Assembly (NCBI GenBank): GCA_029582265.1
Contig: CM055830.1
Span: 29,429,172 to 29,493,171 of the forward strand
Reading direction: 5' to 3'
DNA from: Zoroaster sp. YZ-2022
Lineage: Eukaryota > Echinodermata > Asteroidea > Forcipulatida > Zoroasteridae
Length of the DNA stretch: 64,000 nucleotides
The position numbers and the translations under genes were made by a program. Positions 21,723 to 34,690 of this stretch are shown one piece after another. Each line of letters starts with the position of its first letter. Position 1 is the stretch's first letter. Below the pieces are notes generated by a model. That model had not been told where the DNA came from. It did not search any database and worked only from the letters and a program-made list of their open reading frames with translations.

Positions 21723-23275
21723 AAATATAAGGTACTGTAACTTATGAGAAAAGTTGAATTGTTTCCAACGTGAAATCCGCATTGGAATGAATACAAACAA
21801 TATTTTCTCTTGAACGACAGAACATAATAAGCTGAAACTTTCACAGGTTGGTTGCTTAATTTATATATTGATTCCTAGAGAGTAAGTATACTCCTAGAAC
21901 AGTTTTGCCAAATGCTGTTACTTCCCCTTTAAATCCAGTTACAAAATACAACGGTCGTTTCACGTTTGTAGTGTTTAATTCCCAGACATTTTTAGTGTCA
22001 TATTGGCAACCGTGAAGAACCCTAGATCTGGGTTGTTTTGCTGATAAAACACTCAAAGTCTAGATCATTGATTCCAGTCACAAATCATCACAATGATGTG
22101 GACATTAAACATATTTGAAGTCCGACTTATCCGAGTCACATAGATAACTGTTGGCGTCATGTTTATTTGATTTGAATTTAACTATTTTATTTGTTGAATT
22201 TTCATAGTTGAATCAACTTTGACGGGGTCAGTAAAATTTCCAAAGATGTTTGAGTTGAAACAAAATTTACAATTGTATCAATGACATTGTTGGTGTGTAA
22301 ATAAATATTTTTATTTTATTGATATTTTTATGCAAGAATAGGAATATGTGTCACAAATCACCAAATGATCACAGTTTTACATTAAACTTACTTGATGATG
22401 TATGTGAGTATTAAAACATCCCTTGAAATCCGAAGTGCTATCATTTAATTCAAATGAATAGCCTACAATAATTTCAGAGCAATATTTTTAATTTCATGAT
22501 ACGAAAATTCCCCATTAGAATGTGAACAAACATTCTAAATGCATTTTATTTCTTTAGCAAGACTAGATGTAATAAGCTGAACATTTTAATTATTTTTATT
22601 CGGCATAAAAACACAAGAAATATAAGCAGTATACAAAACAGAACATAAGAGAAAGAACAAAAAAGTAATAAAAATGTTAGTTGTTTCATATCATGTATGC
22701 TATGCATTGATTCAAAGAATTTTAGCATTATGCTAACATAATCACTGTTATACCTTTCCTTTCTAAATAATATTTTTAAATTGTTTTAAAATCGCCTTGT
22801 ATTGATCCAAACGACATTACCTAAAAAAATGTCATTACAAGCAAATTATTCATGCAACATATGGGTGGCCATTGGGGCAACACAAACAATTTAAAAAGAA
22901 GACAAAACAAAACACACATACACAAAATGAAACTGCGCACAACATTATTTCACATAGAAACAACATTTAATTACAGCATAACAAACATAACACGCAAAAA
23001 CAAAAGTATATCGCAACAAAATAAAAAAATGTGCAAATGTGCAAAATGAAAAAAATAAAAAAATAAACCACAGGGGACAACGAACTGTTGATAACGATTA
23101 ATGAAAACCCTCATGCATAGAACTAATTCTAAGATTATAATGAGCGCATTCATAATACATAGCAAAACGCGAAATAAACGAATAGCGAAAATAAATAAGA
23201 AACCCAAACCGATCCTTTGTATCAGAGCGCAACGAAGTTTGAATAGACCGTATGTTTTATTAATTTCTGTAATCC
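21723..23275. other. Unassigned AT-rich sequence
   Basis: I see no gene with a recognisable domain, no splice-supported exon and no clear repeat unit here. 22850-23090 is A-rich with scattered ACAAA/AAACA runs. Confidence 0.5.
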
Positions 23276-23385
23276 TTATGTTTTTCTTTGAATCTCTTGG
23301 AACCGGTTCCGACTCGGAACCGAGTTTTTTTTTGGAACCGAACCGGCTCCAGAAATTGTGCAACCGCCCAAGCCTAGTCTCTATC
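23276..23385 (-). repeat. GGAACCG-rich patch, possible terminus of a DNA transposon
   Basis: GGAACCGGTTCC, CGGAACCGAG and GGAACCGAACCGG form inverted motifs, followed by CAACCGCCCAAGCCTAG. Read on the minus strand, this looks like a TIR-style end with a hairpin. No partner end or target duplication was found nearby. Confidence 0.3.
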
Positions 23386-23875
23386 TACAAGACATGTCGA
23401 ACGACCTTACCACCGCGCAGGCTACACTACACGGGCCATCCATGCATACATGTACCTCCATGCATGGATGTAATACCAAAATCCTTCTAGAAAGTGAGAT
23501 AATTATGTGCTCTTCACTTTGGTAGTCAATGAAACTCTTACAAATTGATCTTCAGAACATACATAACAACAATTTGGCTGTTCCTCATCAATGGAAAAGT
23601 GTTATTCTTGAGAGTAAATTGGCCTTAAAGATTTGGTTCAGGCAACATAATTTGGGGGCGAATTGGGTTTTCTCCGTGCGCAGTCCTAAGAAATTTGCCC
23701 AGACCAATTCACCCAATCTATGCATCCCAACAGACTATTTACAAGTGTGTAATTTTAGGATGACAGATATATCAGCTTAATTAAATCCACCAGGAAACCC
23801 TTACAGTACAGTATTCAATACAGAGTCAGTAAGTATTATTGAGACCTGTTGGAAAAATAAGGTACATGCAAACAC
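23386..23875. other. Unassigned sequence
   Basis: An 83-codon frame at 23529-23780 has no recognisable motif. I see nothing to support a gene. Confidence 0.4.
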
Positions 23876-24090
23876 AATTACCTCTTTGTATGAAGTATTT
23901 CCAGACCTTTATTCTTTTTTTACAGCACACATTGTCAAATGTCATAGTTTTTCTTTTTGATTTAATATTATGACACATTTCAAAGAGACATTGAATTGAA
24001 TGCTGTATGCTAGTTATGTATGTTTCTGATACGAATCCATTCCTTTATGAAAACCAAGAAAAGATTTAATTGTAAAATAACCAACAACAT
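23876..24090. repeat. Dispersed repeat copy without AT tract (partner of 21422-21722)
   Basis: It is ~90% similar to 21422-21722 by eye and continuous across the point where the other copy has (AT)n (CTGATACGAATCCATTCC). Confidence 0.75.
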
Positions 24091-24339
24091 ATATTATCAT
24101 AAATTGTTAAGCCCTGAGCCGTGGCTATGTATCCATTCACTCCAACTTTTCTTATTTTTTGGTAGAATTACAATAGTAAAAACCCGACGAATATAGTGCT
24201 AGAGCCTTGCATTTCCCAAACTCTGTTATTAAGGCTGTCGAATGATTGCGTATTTATTGTCATTGCAAATCAAAATACAAAAAGGTGAAAAGAGAAAAGA
24301 ATATTTCAATTTAACTGCCTTAAATTGATGGACAGACTA

Positions 24340-24610
24340 AGTGGTAATCCCATACAAAAATGTTCTATAGAATCTGTATAGAAATTCTTTAGAAATTATA
24401 TAGAAAAGTGGATCACTTTTCAAAGAATTCTGTAGAAATCATTTATGTTTTTATAGAATATCTATACAGATATTCTATAAAAATTGCAAATATTCTATAG
24501 AATATAGGAAACTTATAGAAATCTCTAGAATTTTCTATAGAAATTGTGCTTCTTTTTCTACAGAATTCCATACCGTTTTTTATATAAAATGTGCTTATTT
24601 TTCTATAAAA
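24340..24610. repeat. Cluster of TTCTATAGAA-type short palindromes
   Basis: TCTATAGAAT, TGTATAGAAATTC, ATTCTATAGAATA, TTTTCTATAGAAA and variants occur about ten times in 270 bp in both orientations. The region could form hairpins. No target duplication or coding content was recognised. Confidence 0.55.
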
Positions 24611-26122
24611 ATACATACATTTTTCTTATCTTATGTGTTTTATAACATTTTGTATGTAAATACATTGTACATGTATCTACACAAAATAATACTGTTTGGC
24701 TTTTTATATATTTAAAAAGAATAATAAACAGTAAAATTTATTTTATAGTCAATTTGGCAAGAAGAAATGCCTTTCATAAACTTGACAAAACTATAATAAT
24801 GGGCTTCATACAAAATAAAATATTAAAAAACAGAAAGGTTGAAAATAGGAGTTTTGTTAACCAGTGTTACAATTTTCAAACTTCTTGACTACTTTTATAT
24901 ATAAATCATTGGACTGCAGTGCAACAAAATTGTCACTATAGACCATGGGATGAAGTTAAAAATGAGACCTATTTTTTTAATTTCGTGATCCCCATCACAG
25001 GACCACATAAAATTTGGAACATAGGGTTTTCAATGGTGTTGAATCTAATTATGATTGTTGCCAAGTCGTAAAATTGCACATTTGTAAGATATTAATTATT
25101 ATTACTGACTTTGAACATACAGAGGGTGCTTTATGAGCACCCTCCCCAAATAAAAATGCCTGGTCCTGATCTATCATCTAGGTAAATTAATAAAATGCAA
25201 AGTTTTATTCTTTTGTGTTATTGTAAGATTTATTTACAGCAAATCCATCTAAATGATATTCTAAAACATAAAAAGTTTGATTTTACATTTTGAATGGTCG
25301 GCGTTGTAATACTCCCAGTTTCGTCTTTAAAACATGCATGCAGCAAAACTGGGCTGAATTTCAAGCGATGCCGCCATGTTTGCTTGTAGTTACCACACAT
25401 TACTTTCGGAATATATGAACGAGGCTGATCAACACAGAATTTTGTTGGTGGATTCTGGGTCTCGACGATGACGTAATGCGTGTATTTCAGAGCTTTTTAA
25501 TCATGAAATTGTCGTCAAATTCAAATAGATTTAGAGATAATTTGCAACTTATATAACAAGAAACATCGTGGTTTGAAATTTTTACCTTTATTTCCTCAAT
25601 TATACATCCAAATTTCGTTTGAAACAATTTCAGTGTACTCTAAATACACAGAATATGCACACTATAGTTTTTAAATACCTGCTTTTAAACAAATCTGATT
25701 GTGGTCTGTATGTATATGAAATTTTGATGGACAGCTTTGTGCTTTTGAACTATGTAAGTATTGTACTGTCACTGGCCTGCGTCATGGTGATCAGCTTCCC
25801 CTTGTCCAGCAGAACGCCATTACCAATCTCAATTTGTATTCAACAGCATTTGTACAATTTAGACAAGGGTCAAAATCAGTCAAAATGTTGATATTTTTCC
25901 CAAGGTATATCGAGTACACTTAAAAGTACACTCGTCAGAATGAGTCGACTGTTTTTGACTGGTAAAAGCATTGTCTGGTATTGTTCAGGGTGGTTAAAAT
26001 GACAGTAAAAACCAATCAAAAATGCCCCTGTGTGCACATTTGGGTCAACAGTCAAAACAGGCAGTTGACTGATTTTAACATCTACAGCTACTTGCCACTA
26101 AAGTGCAGCTATAGTAGGAGGG
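24611..26122. other. Unassigned AT-rich sequence
   Basis: There is one hairpin near 25129-25149 (GGGTGCTTTATGAGCACCC). The 90-codon frame at 25619-25891 has no recognisable domain. Nothing else is supported. Confidence 0.45.
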
Positions 26123-26126
26123 TTAA

Positions 26127-26822
26127 CCCTATCAAGCCTGGGCATGTTTTCCTTCTCAGACCTGGGGAGGGGCTCATTGTGACCCTCCATATTTTATGTA
26201 TTCAACAGCCGATTTTCATGAAACTTTTTAGACATGTTCGGTTTGGTGCAATCTATATATCCTCATTTTTGGTCAAAAATAGTATTTTGCCCATAACTTC
26301 CTTAATGTTTATCAGACGGCCATGAAATTTGGCACAAATGTTGTCTTCAGCAAAAGTAACAATCAGACATAATCTAAATCACCGCTATAAGCTACACATG
26401 ATTTTTTTAAGATTTTGTCCCAAAATTAGGATTTTTTCAACCAAATGTACAATAAAGGTATATATAGTAACATCCGTAGTACAATGATGGCAAAAAAGTC
26501 TGAAAAACCTATAAAATATTATGATTTTGGGACAAAATATAACTTATTGAATTCAAACGTAATTGCAGCCATAAACGGGATTCCCAGAATGCATTGGGAG
26601 CGGTCATATGACTCAATATTGTTAACAAAAAACCCAAAACACATATTAAATGTGTAAAAGTATCAACAATTTAGTATTTTTAACAAAAAATGGAAATTCA
26701 ATTCGATCTGTTCAAAATACACGTCAGAAAATTTCAGCGTTATCAGGCAAAGCGTTCTGGAGATATTATTTTAAAAAATGTCATGGGGGACATTGTGCCC
26801 CCTCCCCCCAGGCCTGATAGGG
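26127..26822. mobile_element. piggyBac-type MITE (696 bp) with TTAA target duplication
   Basis: TTAA at 26123-26126 is followed by CCCTATCAAGCCTGGG. The right end reads CCCAGGCCTGATAGGG followed by TTAA at 26823-26826. The TIRs match over 16 bp with one mismatch. TTAA duplications and CCCT termini are the hallmark of piggyBac-group elements. There is no transposase inside. A related, inverted and older copy is at 39719-40354 (shared GAATGCATT or AATGCATTCTGGGA, and TACAATAAAGG or its complement). Confidence 0.9.
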
Positions 26823-26826
26823 TTAA

Positions 26827-27473
26827 TGTAGATAGGTAAACCCTCAGGTTTTGATATTACATGTATTCTGTATTAAATGGATTATTAGTCTGTTATATCG
26901 CAGAAATGAATGGAAAAAGCAAACGCCATAACTTGCAAAATAAAGCAAAAGTGTCATACAAAAATTGTTTTGCATCGCCTTTAGTTAAAAATAACCAAAA
27001 ATAAATTACAAGTTTTTAAATGAACATTTGTATTTTTAGAGATCATAAAAGAATCACAAATTGGCGTTTGGGTAGGCAGGAGTATATAAGGATGGTACTA
27101 AATAGGATGGGGACACAAAGCTATAAGACAAGAGATGGGGAGAGAGCCAAAAACATTGAAATTTATTGTCAATTTCCTTTTGTATATGGTTGGTTAAGAG
27201 GAACACCGCCACCCTGACCTCATGGAACGTACCCTGGTAGTACGAGGAATGGTGGGGGCGGGGGATCGAGCATTGGAACATCAGACATGCATGCAATGAG
27301 CAGTCAGTTTGTTCAAGGGAAGTTCTTGGTAATGTGAATCCTTTGTAATGAAATCATCAGATATTGCCCCAAATCTTTAACATCCCTTCACCAAACCCAT
27401 TCTCCATTTCCACCCCAATGTGGAACAATTTAACAGCTCAGCCTACATGTAAAACTGGCAACTTTTGTGACTG
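26827..27473. other. Unassigned sequence
   Basis: No domain-bearing frame or repeat was recognised between the MITE and the tandem unit beginning at 27474. Confidence 0.4.
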
Positions 27474-28906
27474 GATTTATTTAAGAGCAATCTACATGTA
27501 ATTACTTAGTAAATTAAACGGTTTCCACGCTCATGTCTGATATGCGCCACGAAAATCACTTTCAGAGCACATTTTCAGTGCATGCCCCATGGTCTAATAA
27601 GGTTCTGGTTCGAAATCAAAGAAAAATGTATCAGTGTTTATGGTTTGCAATTAGAAATCGGACCATATTGGTCAACAGTCTCATATGTATTAATGGAAAC
27701 CGAATATTTTCAAGTATTGGACCAAGTTTAGTACTACTTAGAAACTAATTAAGATGCCTAAAGTCTTCATTATATGTGTATGTATAGGTTTGCAGTGCCC
27801 TACAATTAAAAACAAGCATTAATATATGTCCTATCAGTTCTGCCATTTAAAAAATGTCGGTGTTATAATATTTAAAGATGGCGGCCTTTGTACAGTTTTT
27901 GTTTTCCTGAACTAACACAAACATTAAAGTGTTTCCAGCGGTTAATTGCTTAGAAATTAAAAACGCCAGAGATTCAAAAACAACATATTTCCATAATTCG
28001 AAAATTCTATAAAGGCCACTAAGTGACAACAATTCAAAATTTTAAGTTTTTGATGAAAAAACGTGTGTTTCAAAAAGAGACTGGCTTCAAACGCCGTTTT
28101 CTTCAAATGTAAATTGTGTCTAGTGGGCAAGTTTGTGTCACTACGTGAGACCGGCGACGATATGATTGAGATTGCCTGGGTAGGATTGGGGAGTACCCTA
28201 GGTGAGAACGACCCCTTCTGCGCAAATAAGCTATTATTAGTAACATTAGCAACAGTTTGCTTATACCAATGATACACTCTGAAAATTCCCAAAGATAACA
28301 GTACAATGAGACTGGCCGTTTGCCAAATTAATACCAACTCCGCATTGTTGAGCCTAATGCATATTCATAAGATTTCATCGAATCAGCGACGTTTATTGGG
28401 TAAAATGTGATACAATAAATAAATAATGGGTAATATGACAAAATGTAATACGATGTAAATAGTCACAGTACACCTTCAGTCACGATATAAAATATACAAC
28501 AACCAGAACCAACGTTTAGTTAAGTGTCGACTCTAATTCATGTATGTTCTCAAATTGAAACATAACTATGTGCTACCTGTATTCACAATACACTAAAGGT
28601 AATTAGGTAATACGTCACTTACTGTATAAAGCTATTGCTCGTGTTTTCGACATATAACTGCAGACGTATTTTTAAATAACAATAATAATGATGTGGACTT
28701 ATATAGCGCACTTACCGACCAAACTGCTCATCGGGCGCATTCCTGAAACCATCTCAGCTCCCTGGGGAGTATACAGCTCAATTGCTGTCATTTCGGCGCA
28801 TAGGGCTAATCAAACACAACAACCAACTCTGCCCTCACAGGTACCCATTTACGCCTGGGTGGAGAGAAGCAAATATGGTAAAGTGTCTTGCACAAGGACA
28901 CTAGAT
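27474..28906. repeat. Tandem unit A (~1.43 kb) holding a SINE fragment and an empty TTAA site
   Basis: It begins ATTTATTTAAGAGCAATCTA and ends inside a minus-strand SINE body at GGACACTAG, where unit B begins with the same words. The TTAA at 27690-27693 (ATGTATTAATGGAAACC) is the unoccupied counterpart of the piggyBac insertion site in unit B. 27897-28140 does not match unit B, and from ~28160 the match resumes (TTGCCTGGGTAG, TTCTGCGCAAATAA). Confidence 0.85.
28677..28906 (-). mobile_element. SINE 3' body, head missing, minus strand (unit A)
   Basis: It contains TATATAGCGCACTTA, CATCTCAGCTCCCTGGGGAG, CAATTGCTGTCATTTCGGCG and the CTGGGTGGAGAGAAGCA block, the reverse complement of the body at 42750-43027. 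It stops at GTGTCTTGCACAAGGACAC, so the tRNA-like head is lost. Confidence 0.85.
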
Positions 28907-29396
28907 TTATTTAAGAGCAATCTACATGTAATTACCTAGTAAATTAAACTGTTTCCACGCTCATGTCTGATAAATGACTTTCTGAGCACATTTTCAGTGC
29001 ATGCTCCATGGTCTAATAAGGTTCTTGTTCGAAATCAAAGAAAAATGTATCAGTATTTCTGGTTTGCATTTAAAAATTGGACCATATGGGGCAGCAGTCT
29101 CATACATGTATGTATTAACCCTATCCATACCGCGGGCGCCAAATGGCACATATTTGTGGTCATTGTTCCAGACCAGGGGATACAAATGGCACCTTTGCAA
29201 ACGTATTGTTTTACGACCGGCGGAGCTTATTGGTCCCAAGCCAAAATGCTTAGGCGAATTTCATGACGGTCGCCCTCTATCGACGATTTAATTAATCCGC
29301 GCATAGTTAAGTTAGCGTCCCCCCCCCCCCCAGCCAGCGCGTTATTCAAAAGAAAAAGTGGCTGCGGGATAGTGGCTACCGAATCGAAACTTAATC

Positions 29397-31823
29397 ATGG
29401 ACAGCGATAGAAATGCTGCCATTTTGGCAGAGATATTTGATGATAGTGACTCGGAAATGGAGATCGACACGGAGAATGATGAAAGCAGCGATGATCAGGA
29501 GCAGGGTGATGATGAATCCTCAAGCGAAGGCGAAAAAGGACATTCGAGCGACGTGGATCCGCAGGATGAGGTATTTATATTGTATAGGTCATGACCGTAT
29601 AACATTACATGTAGTTAGGCACTACCCTTTTTACATCAGTTTTAATTGATTTTGTAGAATAGCTTCATTTTAAGCTGTATGCAACGAATTTAACATTGCG
29701 TGTAGATAAATGCCAGTTCTATTTTACGTATGCTCTTTTCCGCGTAATTTCATGTTTGACGAGATCGTGAGTAAACTATTGCCCCCCCCCCAACAAAAAA
29801 ACCACACCAAACATCTATACTCTAAATAAATGGCCGCTAATTTAAAGCAAGATGGCCACCATTGGCGGCCATGTTGGATTAAAAGATTTATCACGTGATT
29901 ATGTTATTCATTTATGTATTCAAAATATAGAAGACGGCGTGTAACATGTTATTAAAGACGAAATATAGGCCTATGCAATTGCATTATTTTTGCATGACAC
30001 TAACAAACAAATGGATATTTAATTACATTACAACCGTTGCCATGATAACTGTGGACCTTCCCCCAAATTAAAATTATTGTATTACGAGATTATAAAAAAA
30101 GGCCCCAAAATTTCATCAATCTGGTCATCAAAAAACAGCGGAAATAGTGCCAATTTTAGGTACACTTTTCATAAATTATACTGTGTGATAGACGAAAAGC
30201 ACCCTCATATGTCTCTTCCCTTCCGCAGAAAAATGCCAAATCCAGATGGAAGAAAACAGACTTCAGATCGGGTTGGAAAGAGATCAGTCATCTCAACAGG
30301 AAGCCGATGCAATTCACCGGAAGCTCTGGTCCTGCAGGTGACTTCTCAGGCCTTTCTGCAGTACAGGTATTCCAGTTGTTCTTCTGCAGTGCCGTCTGGG
30401 ATCTGCTTGTAGACGAAACAAACCGCTACGCAGAGCAAACTGTTTCAGAAACCTCCTGGACCCCCACTCACTCGAGTGAAATGATGGCATTTGTAGCGCT
30501 ACTGCTTGCTATGGGCATCAACAAGTCGCCTCAGTACAGTATGTACTGGTCAACATATGAAGTTCTACGGATGTCATTTTATCCATCCATAATGTCAAGA
30601 AATAGATTTATTTCCATTATGCGATTTTTTCACCTCTCCGACAACCGGTTGCCTGAACCAGCCTCTGGATGTGACAAGCTTAAGAAAGTTAGGCCTTTGC
30701 TGAATGTCCTCCTCCCCAAATTTCGCAGCCTCTATTACCCTGGACAGAACCTATCTCCTGATGAGAGTATGCTCAAATTTAAGGGACGCCTTGGGTTTCT
30801 ACAGTACATGCCCAGAAAACCGGTCAAATGGGGAATTAAGGCATTCTCTTTGAACGAGTCAGAGACGGGTTACACCTATTCGTGGATGCTGTACACAGGA
30901 GCTGCTGCCAAGGAGACAAAAACTTCAAGAAGGCTACATGTACATGTAGATACCGATTCATCCCCTCAAAGTGCCATCCTCTGACCTAATCCCATCCCAG
31001 GAGAAGTCGTCGTTGAACTTCTAAATGGACTTGAACATAAAGGACATGTAATTTATTGTGATAATTACTTTAACAGACCAGCTCTGGTATCCAAACTGTC
31101 TCAATTAGGATTTGGATGTTGTGGTCCAGTGCGTTATACTGCACAGGGAATACCGAATGCAGCCCACCCAAAGACAAATAGAATGAAAAAGGGAGATAAC
31201 CCAAAATTTTATGAGAAGGATGGTCAGTTATGCATTGTTTGGCATGATAACAAAAATGTTGTACTCCTAACAAATGTAGGTGATTGCCAAGTAATTACAA
31301 AACAAATTCGGTGTAAGAAGAGCGAAAGTGGATTTCGTGAAATTGCTAAGCCCAAATCTATAGATAACTACAACAAATTCATGGGAGGAACCGATCTCGC
31401 TAATCAAATTTTTCAGTACTACACACATACACACAGAAGTTTGAAATGGTGGAAACGAGTGTTTTTCAGTATGTTGAACATATCCATGCTCAATGCCACG
31501 GTAATTTTCAACAGCATACCAACAAACAAGCATGTCAGTAATCTTGACTTCCGTCTTCAAGTCATAGACGGCCTACTCACAGGTTGGGAACGTAATACAA
31601 TGCTGCGTTTTACACGATCCAATGCGAATAACCTTCGTGTTCGGCTGATGGAGAAAATGCATTATCCTGGCAAAACCCTTCCGGAAGAAAACGTGACTGC
31701 ATTGTTTGTAGCAACCGGCGATTACACAATAGAAAACAAACGAGGATGATATGTAAACAATGTACATATCCGATGTGCGTAGTTCCTTGCTTTGAGAAAT
31801 ACCATACTTTGCACTTTGCATAA
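29397..31823 (+). pseudogene. piggyBac transposase (two exons, one nonsense codon, one frameshift)
   Basis: It catalyses hairpin-mediated cut-and-paste transposition at TTAA. Exon 1 (29397-29570, 58 codons) is a very acidic N-terminus (DDSDSEMEIDTENDESSDD). The intron runs from GTATTT at 29571 to TTCCGCAG at 30228, and both junctions are in phase 0. Exon 2 reads WKKTDFRSGWKEI, then the DDD catalytic core: Asp in LSPDESMLKFKGR, Asp in VIYCDNYFNRPA, Asp in KFMGGTDLANQ, and Trp-rich SLKWWKRVFFS. An in-frame TGA at 30982-30984 interrupts it, with the same frame continuing to 31749. Near 31680 a one-base shift moves into the C-terminal Cys-rich domain (CIVCSN ... CKQCTYPMCVVPCFEKYH), ending at TAA 31821-31823. 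All domains are present, so inactivation looks recent. A sequencing error at the TGA or at the shift is possible. Confidence 0.92.
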
Positions 31824-32194
31824 ATTGCAAACAACCTATTTTGAGATAACCGACTTGCCAACAACTAATTATTGTTGTGGTAAGCAGACACCTTAGATTT
31901 ATGTGTAAACTACATTAACGAGCATAATTATTCAACCTTACTGTTCAAAATAGAGTGCAATCGCCGGTGAATGTATTTTCATAAAAATTATAACCAAAAA
32001 GTGGATTTGTTATTGTAAATTAATCAGGTTTTTGGCCACTCTTGTACACATTCGAATCTCCATCACTCTTGGCTCCCCTACCCCCTCCCTCCTCTCTATT
32101 CAATGTTGGTCAACAACTGTGTTCGTGTGCCCACAATCCCAACCAACATTGAATGGGGGGGGGGGTCATTTTGATTGAATGTCCTTCAATCAAT

Positions 32195-32822
32195 AGATAC
32201 ATGTAGATAGTTCAGAATGGCGTAAACATTATGTTAGAAATTGTAAATGTGTCCCAGTATTCAATAAGGCTCTTACTCAGAAACAGATTAATCTGATAGA
32301 AAGTATCCAAAAAAGAGCCTGTAGAATTATCCTTGGTGTTGATTATGTATCTTACAACCTGGCCCTATCAGTATGTAAATTTCAAACCCTGGAAGTGAGA
32401 AGACACAATATCTGTGTTGATTTTGCCACTGCTTTAGCTAGCCATCCTCAGTATCCAAATTGGCTCCTTTGAAAAAATCCTGTTGACTGTTTTTTTGAGA
32501 CAAAAGGTTAAATATCAACAGTATTTCTGTAAAACTCAGAGATTTCATAACAGTGCCATTCCGTATTTTATTAATCTACTTAACACTACAACACACATAA
32601 ATTATTACATTATTTAGCCACATATTTTTAATTTCTTAATTATTTTATTACACCTGTTTTAGCGTGTTTGTATGTATATACATTTTAAATTCTGAAATTG
32701 TAATCGTTTTATTTTAATTGTATTAATTGTAACACATTGTAAAAAGTGCACGCAATTGAGCCTTTGGCTGCCATGTGACATTTTTAGTGTAATAAACCAT
32801 CAATGAATGAATGAATGAATGT
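32195..32822 (+). mobile_element. 5'-truncated LINE 3' end with (AATG)n tail
   Basis: The frame around 32260-32460 reads LTQKQINLIESIQKRACRII, then FQTLEVRRHNICVDFA, an RT thumb/C-terminal segment. It is followed by an AT-rich 3' UTR and a tail of ATGAATGAATGAATG at ~32803-32822. It lies inside the piggyBac element, downstream of the transposase. Confidence 0.75.
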
Positions 32823-34454
32823 AATCATGCAAAGTTTCTAATCTTCCAAATGTTATTTGTAATACTTAAAGCTGCATGCTGTACAGTGGAATTGCACACA
32901 TGTGCATGTACATTAACTACAGAGTGTAGAATGGTGGCGCTCTTCATTAGAAGCCACCAAAATTGCTATGGTACAGAAGGGATTATCTGCACCAGTATTT
33001 ACCTGGTATGGAAGGTCACACTGTGAAAAATGGCTGGTACTGAAAGGGTTAATAGAAACCAAATCTTCAAGCATTGGATCAAGTCTGGTATTGCTTGGAA
33101 ACCAACATGCCTAAACTCTTCATTTTATGTGCATGTATAGGTTTGTAGGGTCATACAATTAAAACATACATTAATGAGTATTATGTCCTATCAGTTTCGC
33201 CATTTTAAAATGTCGGTATTATATTTAAAGATGGTGGCTTACAGTTTGCGGAAAACCACCATAGAAGAGCACATATTGGCTGGTAGCACATCAGCGTTGT
33301 TCTTTATACCATAGCCCCAATCAGGTTCAAGTGCATTGTGGCGCTCAACCCCAGGACTGACTTAACAATCAACCCTGGTAAGTCCATAGCAAAATGACTG
33401 TAAATATGAGGTAAACAGCCAAACATCGGTGAAACCTCTCTTGCATACGATGGTTGCTTTTGTATTGGCATTGGACACTACTCAATTTTAAACAATGTTA
33501 ATGAATTTGTATGACTCCATACGAAACTTTACTTGGTTTGGGAAATACAATATTTAAATGCCTCAATCTTTGTTGCTTTTACTTATTATCTCAAAGGGTC
33601 CATCTGGTATCAATAATGTGTGTCTAATAATATTTGTGACGAAACAAAAACCCATTAGGCCCTATTTCATATAATTATATTCAATTAGTTACATTGAATG
33701 ATTCATTTGTGGAATCTCGGTTCAATTGAGAAATAGATAAAGTCCATTTCAAAATGTATCCAAAATTCAAGCGACCTTATTTTGAGTTTGAGGCATGTTT
33801 GAATTACGGAAAATTTGTTGATAGATACAGGTTGAGGATGCTGTCAATGATGTTGAAATGAGCTCTCCAAAAAAAGGTTGAAGGGTTTGTTGTCACCCAA
33901 TGGTATACCTACGCAATCATGCAGTCCTCAACCTACATATGATTGAGGTTGCCTGGGTAGCATTGGGGAGTACATGTACCCTACGTGAGAACGACCCTTC
34001 TGCGCAAATAATCTATTATTAGTAACATCTGCCCAGCAACAGTTTGCTTTTAATATACCAATGGTACAATTCGTTCGCTGAAAATTCAAAAGGATAACAG
34101 TACAATGATACTGGCCGTTTGCCAAATTAATGTCACCTCCACAATGCTGAGCCTGTACGTATTCATAAGATTTCATCGAATCAGCGACGTTTATTGGGTA
34201 AAATGTGATACAATAAATAAATAATGGGTAATATGACAACATGCAATACGATGTAAATAGTCACAGTACACCTCAGTCACGATATAAAATATACAACAAC
34301 CAGAACCAACGTTTAGTTAAGTGTCGACTCTAATTCATGTATGTTCTCAAATTGAAACATAACTGTGTGCTACCTGTATTCACAGTACACTAAAAGTTAT
34401 CAGGTAATACGTCACTTACTATAAAGCTATTGCTCGTGTTTTCGACAGATAAAT

Positions 34455-34690
34455 GTATTTTTTAATAATAATAATAAAGTGGACTTATATAGCGCACTTA
34501 CCGACCAAACTGCTCGTCGGGCGCATTCCTGAAAACCATCTCAGCTCCCTAGGAGTATACAGGTCAATTGCTGTCATTTCGGCGCATATAGGGCTAATCA
34601 AACACAACAACCAACTCTGCCCTCACAGGTACCCATTTACACCTGGGTGGAGAGAAGCAAATATGGTAAAGTGTCTGCATAAGGACACTA
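34455..34690 (-). mobile_element. SINE 3' body, minus strand (unit B)
   Basis: It is the same fragment as at 28677-28906, starting with an (AAT)n stretch and truncated at the same point (AAGGACACTAG). The identical truncation shows it was copied with the unit rather than inserted twice. Confidence 0.85.

Larger units (their letters stand above)
29119..33048 (+). mobile_element. piggyBac transposon, 3.93 kb, TTAA duplication
   Basis: The left end is TTAA (29115-29118) then CCCTATCCATACC. The right end is GGCTGGTACTGAAAGGG then TTAA (33049-33052). The terminal 13 bp match inversely with about three mismatches. Removing the element and one TTAA restores the sequence of unit A around 27690. Contents are a two-exon transposase (29397-31823) and a 5'-truncated LINE insertion (32195-32822). 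Confidence 0.93.
28907..34690. repeat. Tandem unit B, interrupted by a piggyBac element
   Basis: The same sequence as unit A occupies 28907-29118 and 33049-34690. The 3,930-bp piggyBac element lies between them. About 680 bp (33253-33935) differs from unit A. The unit ends in a minus-strand SINE body at 34455-34690. Confidence 0.85.

Noticed and set aside
23101..23490. 129-codon frame and its antisense partner
   Set aside because: Both strands are open over the same AT-rich region with a GGAACCG patch. No motif and no splice or homology support.
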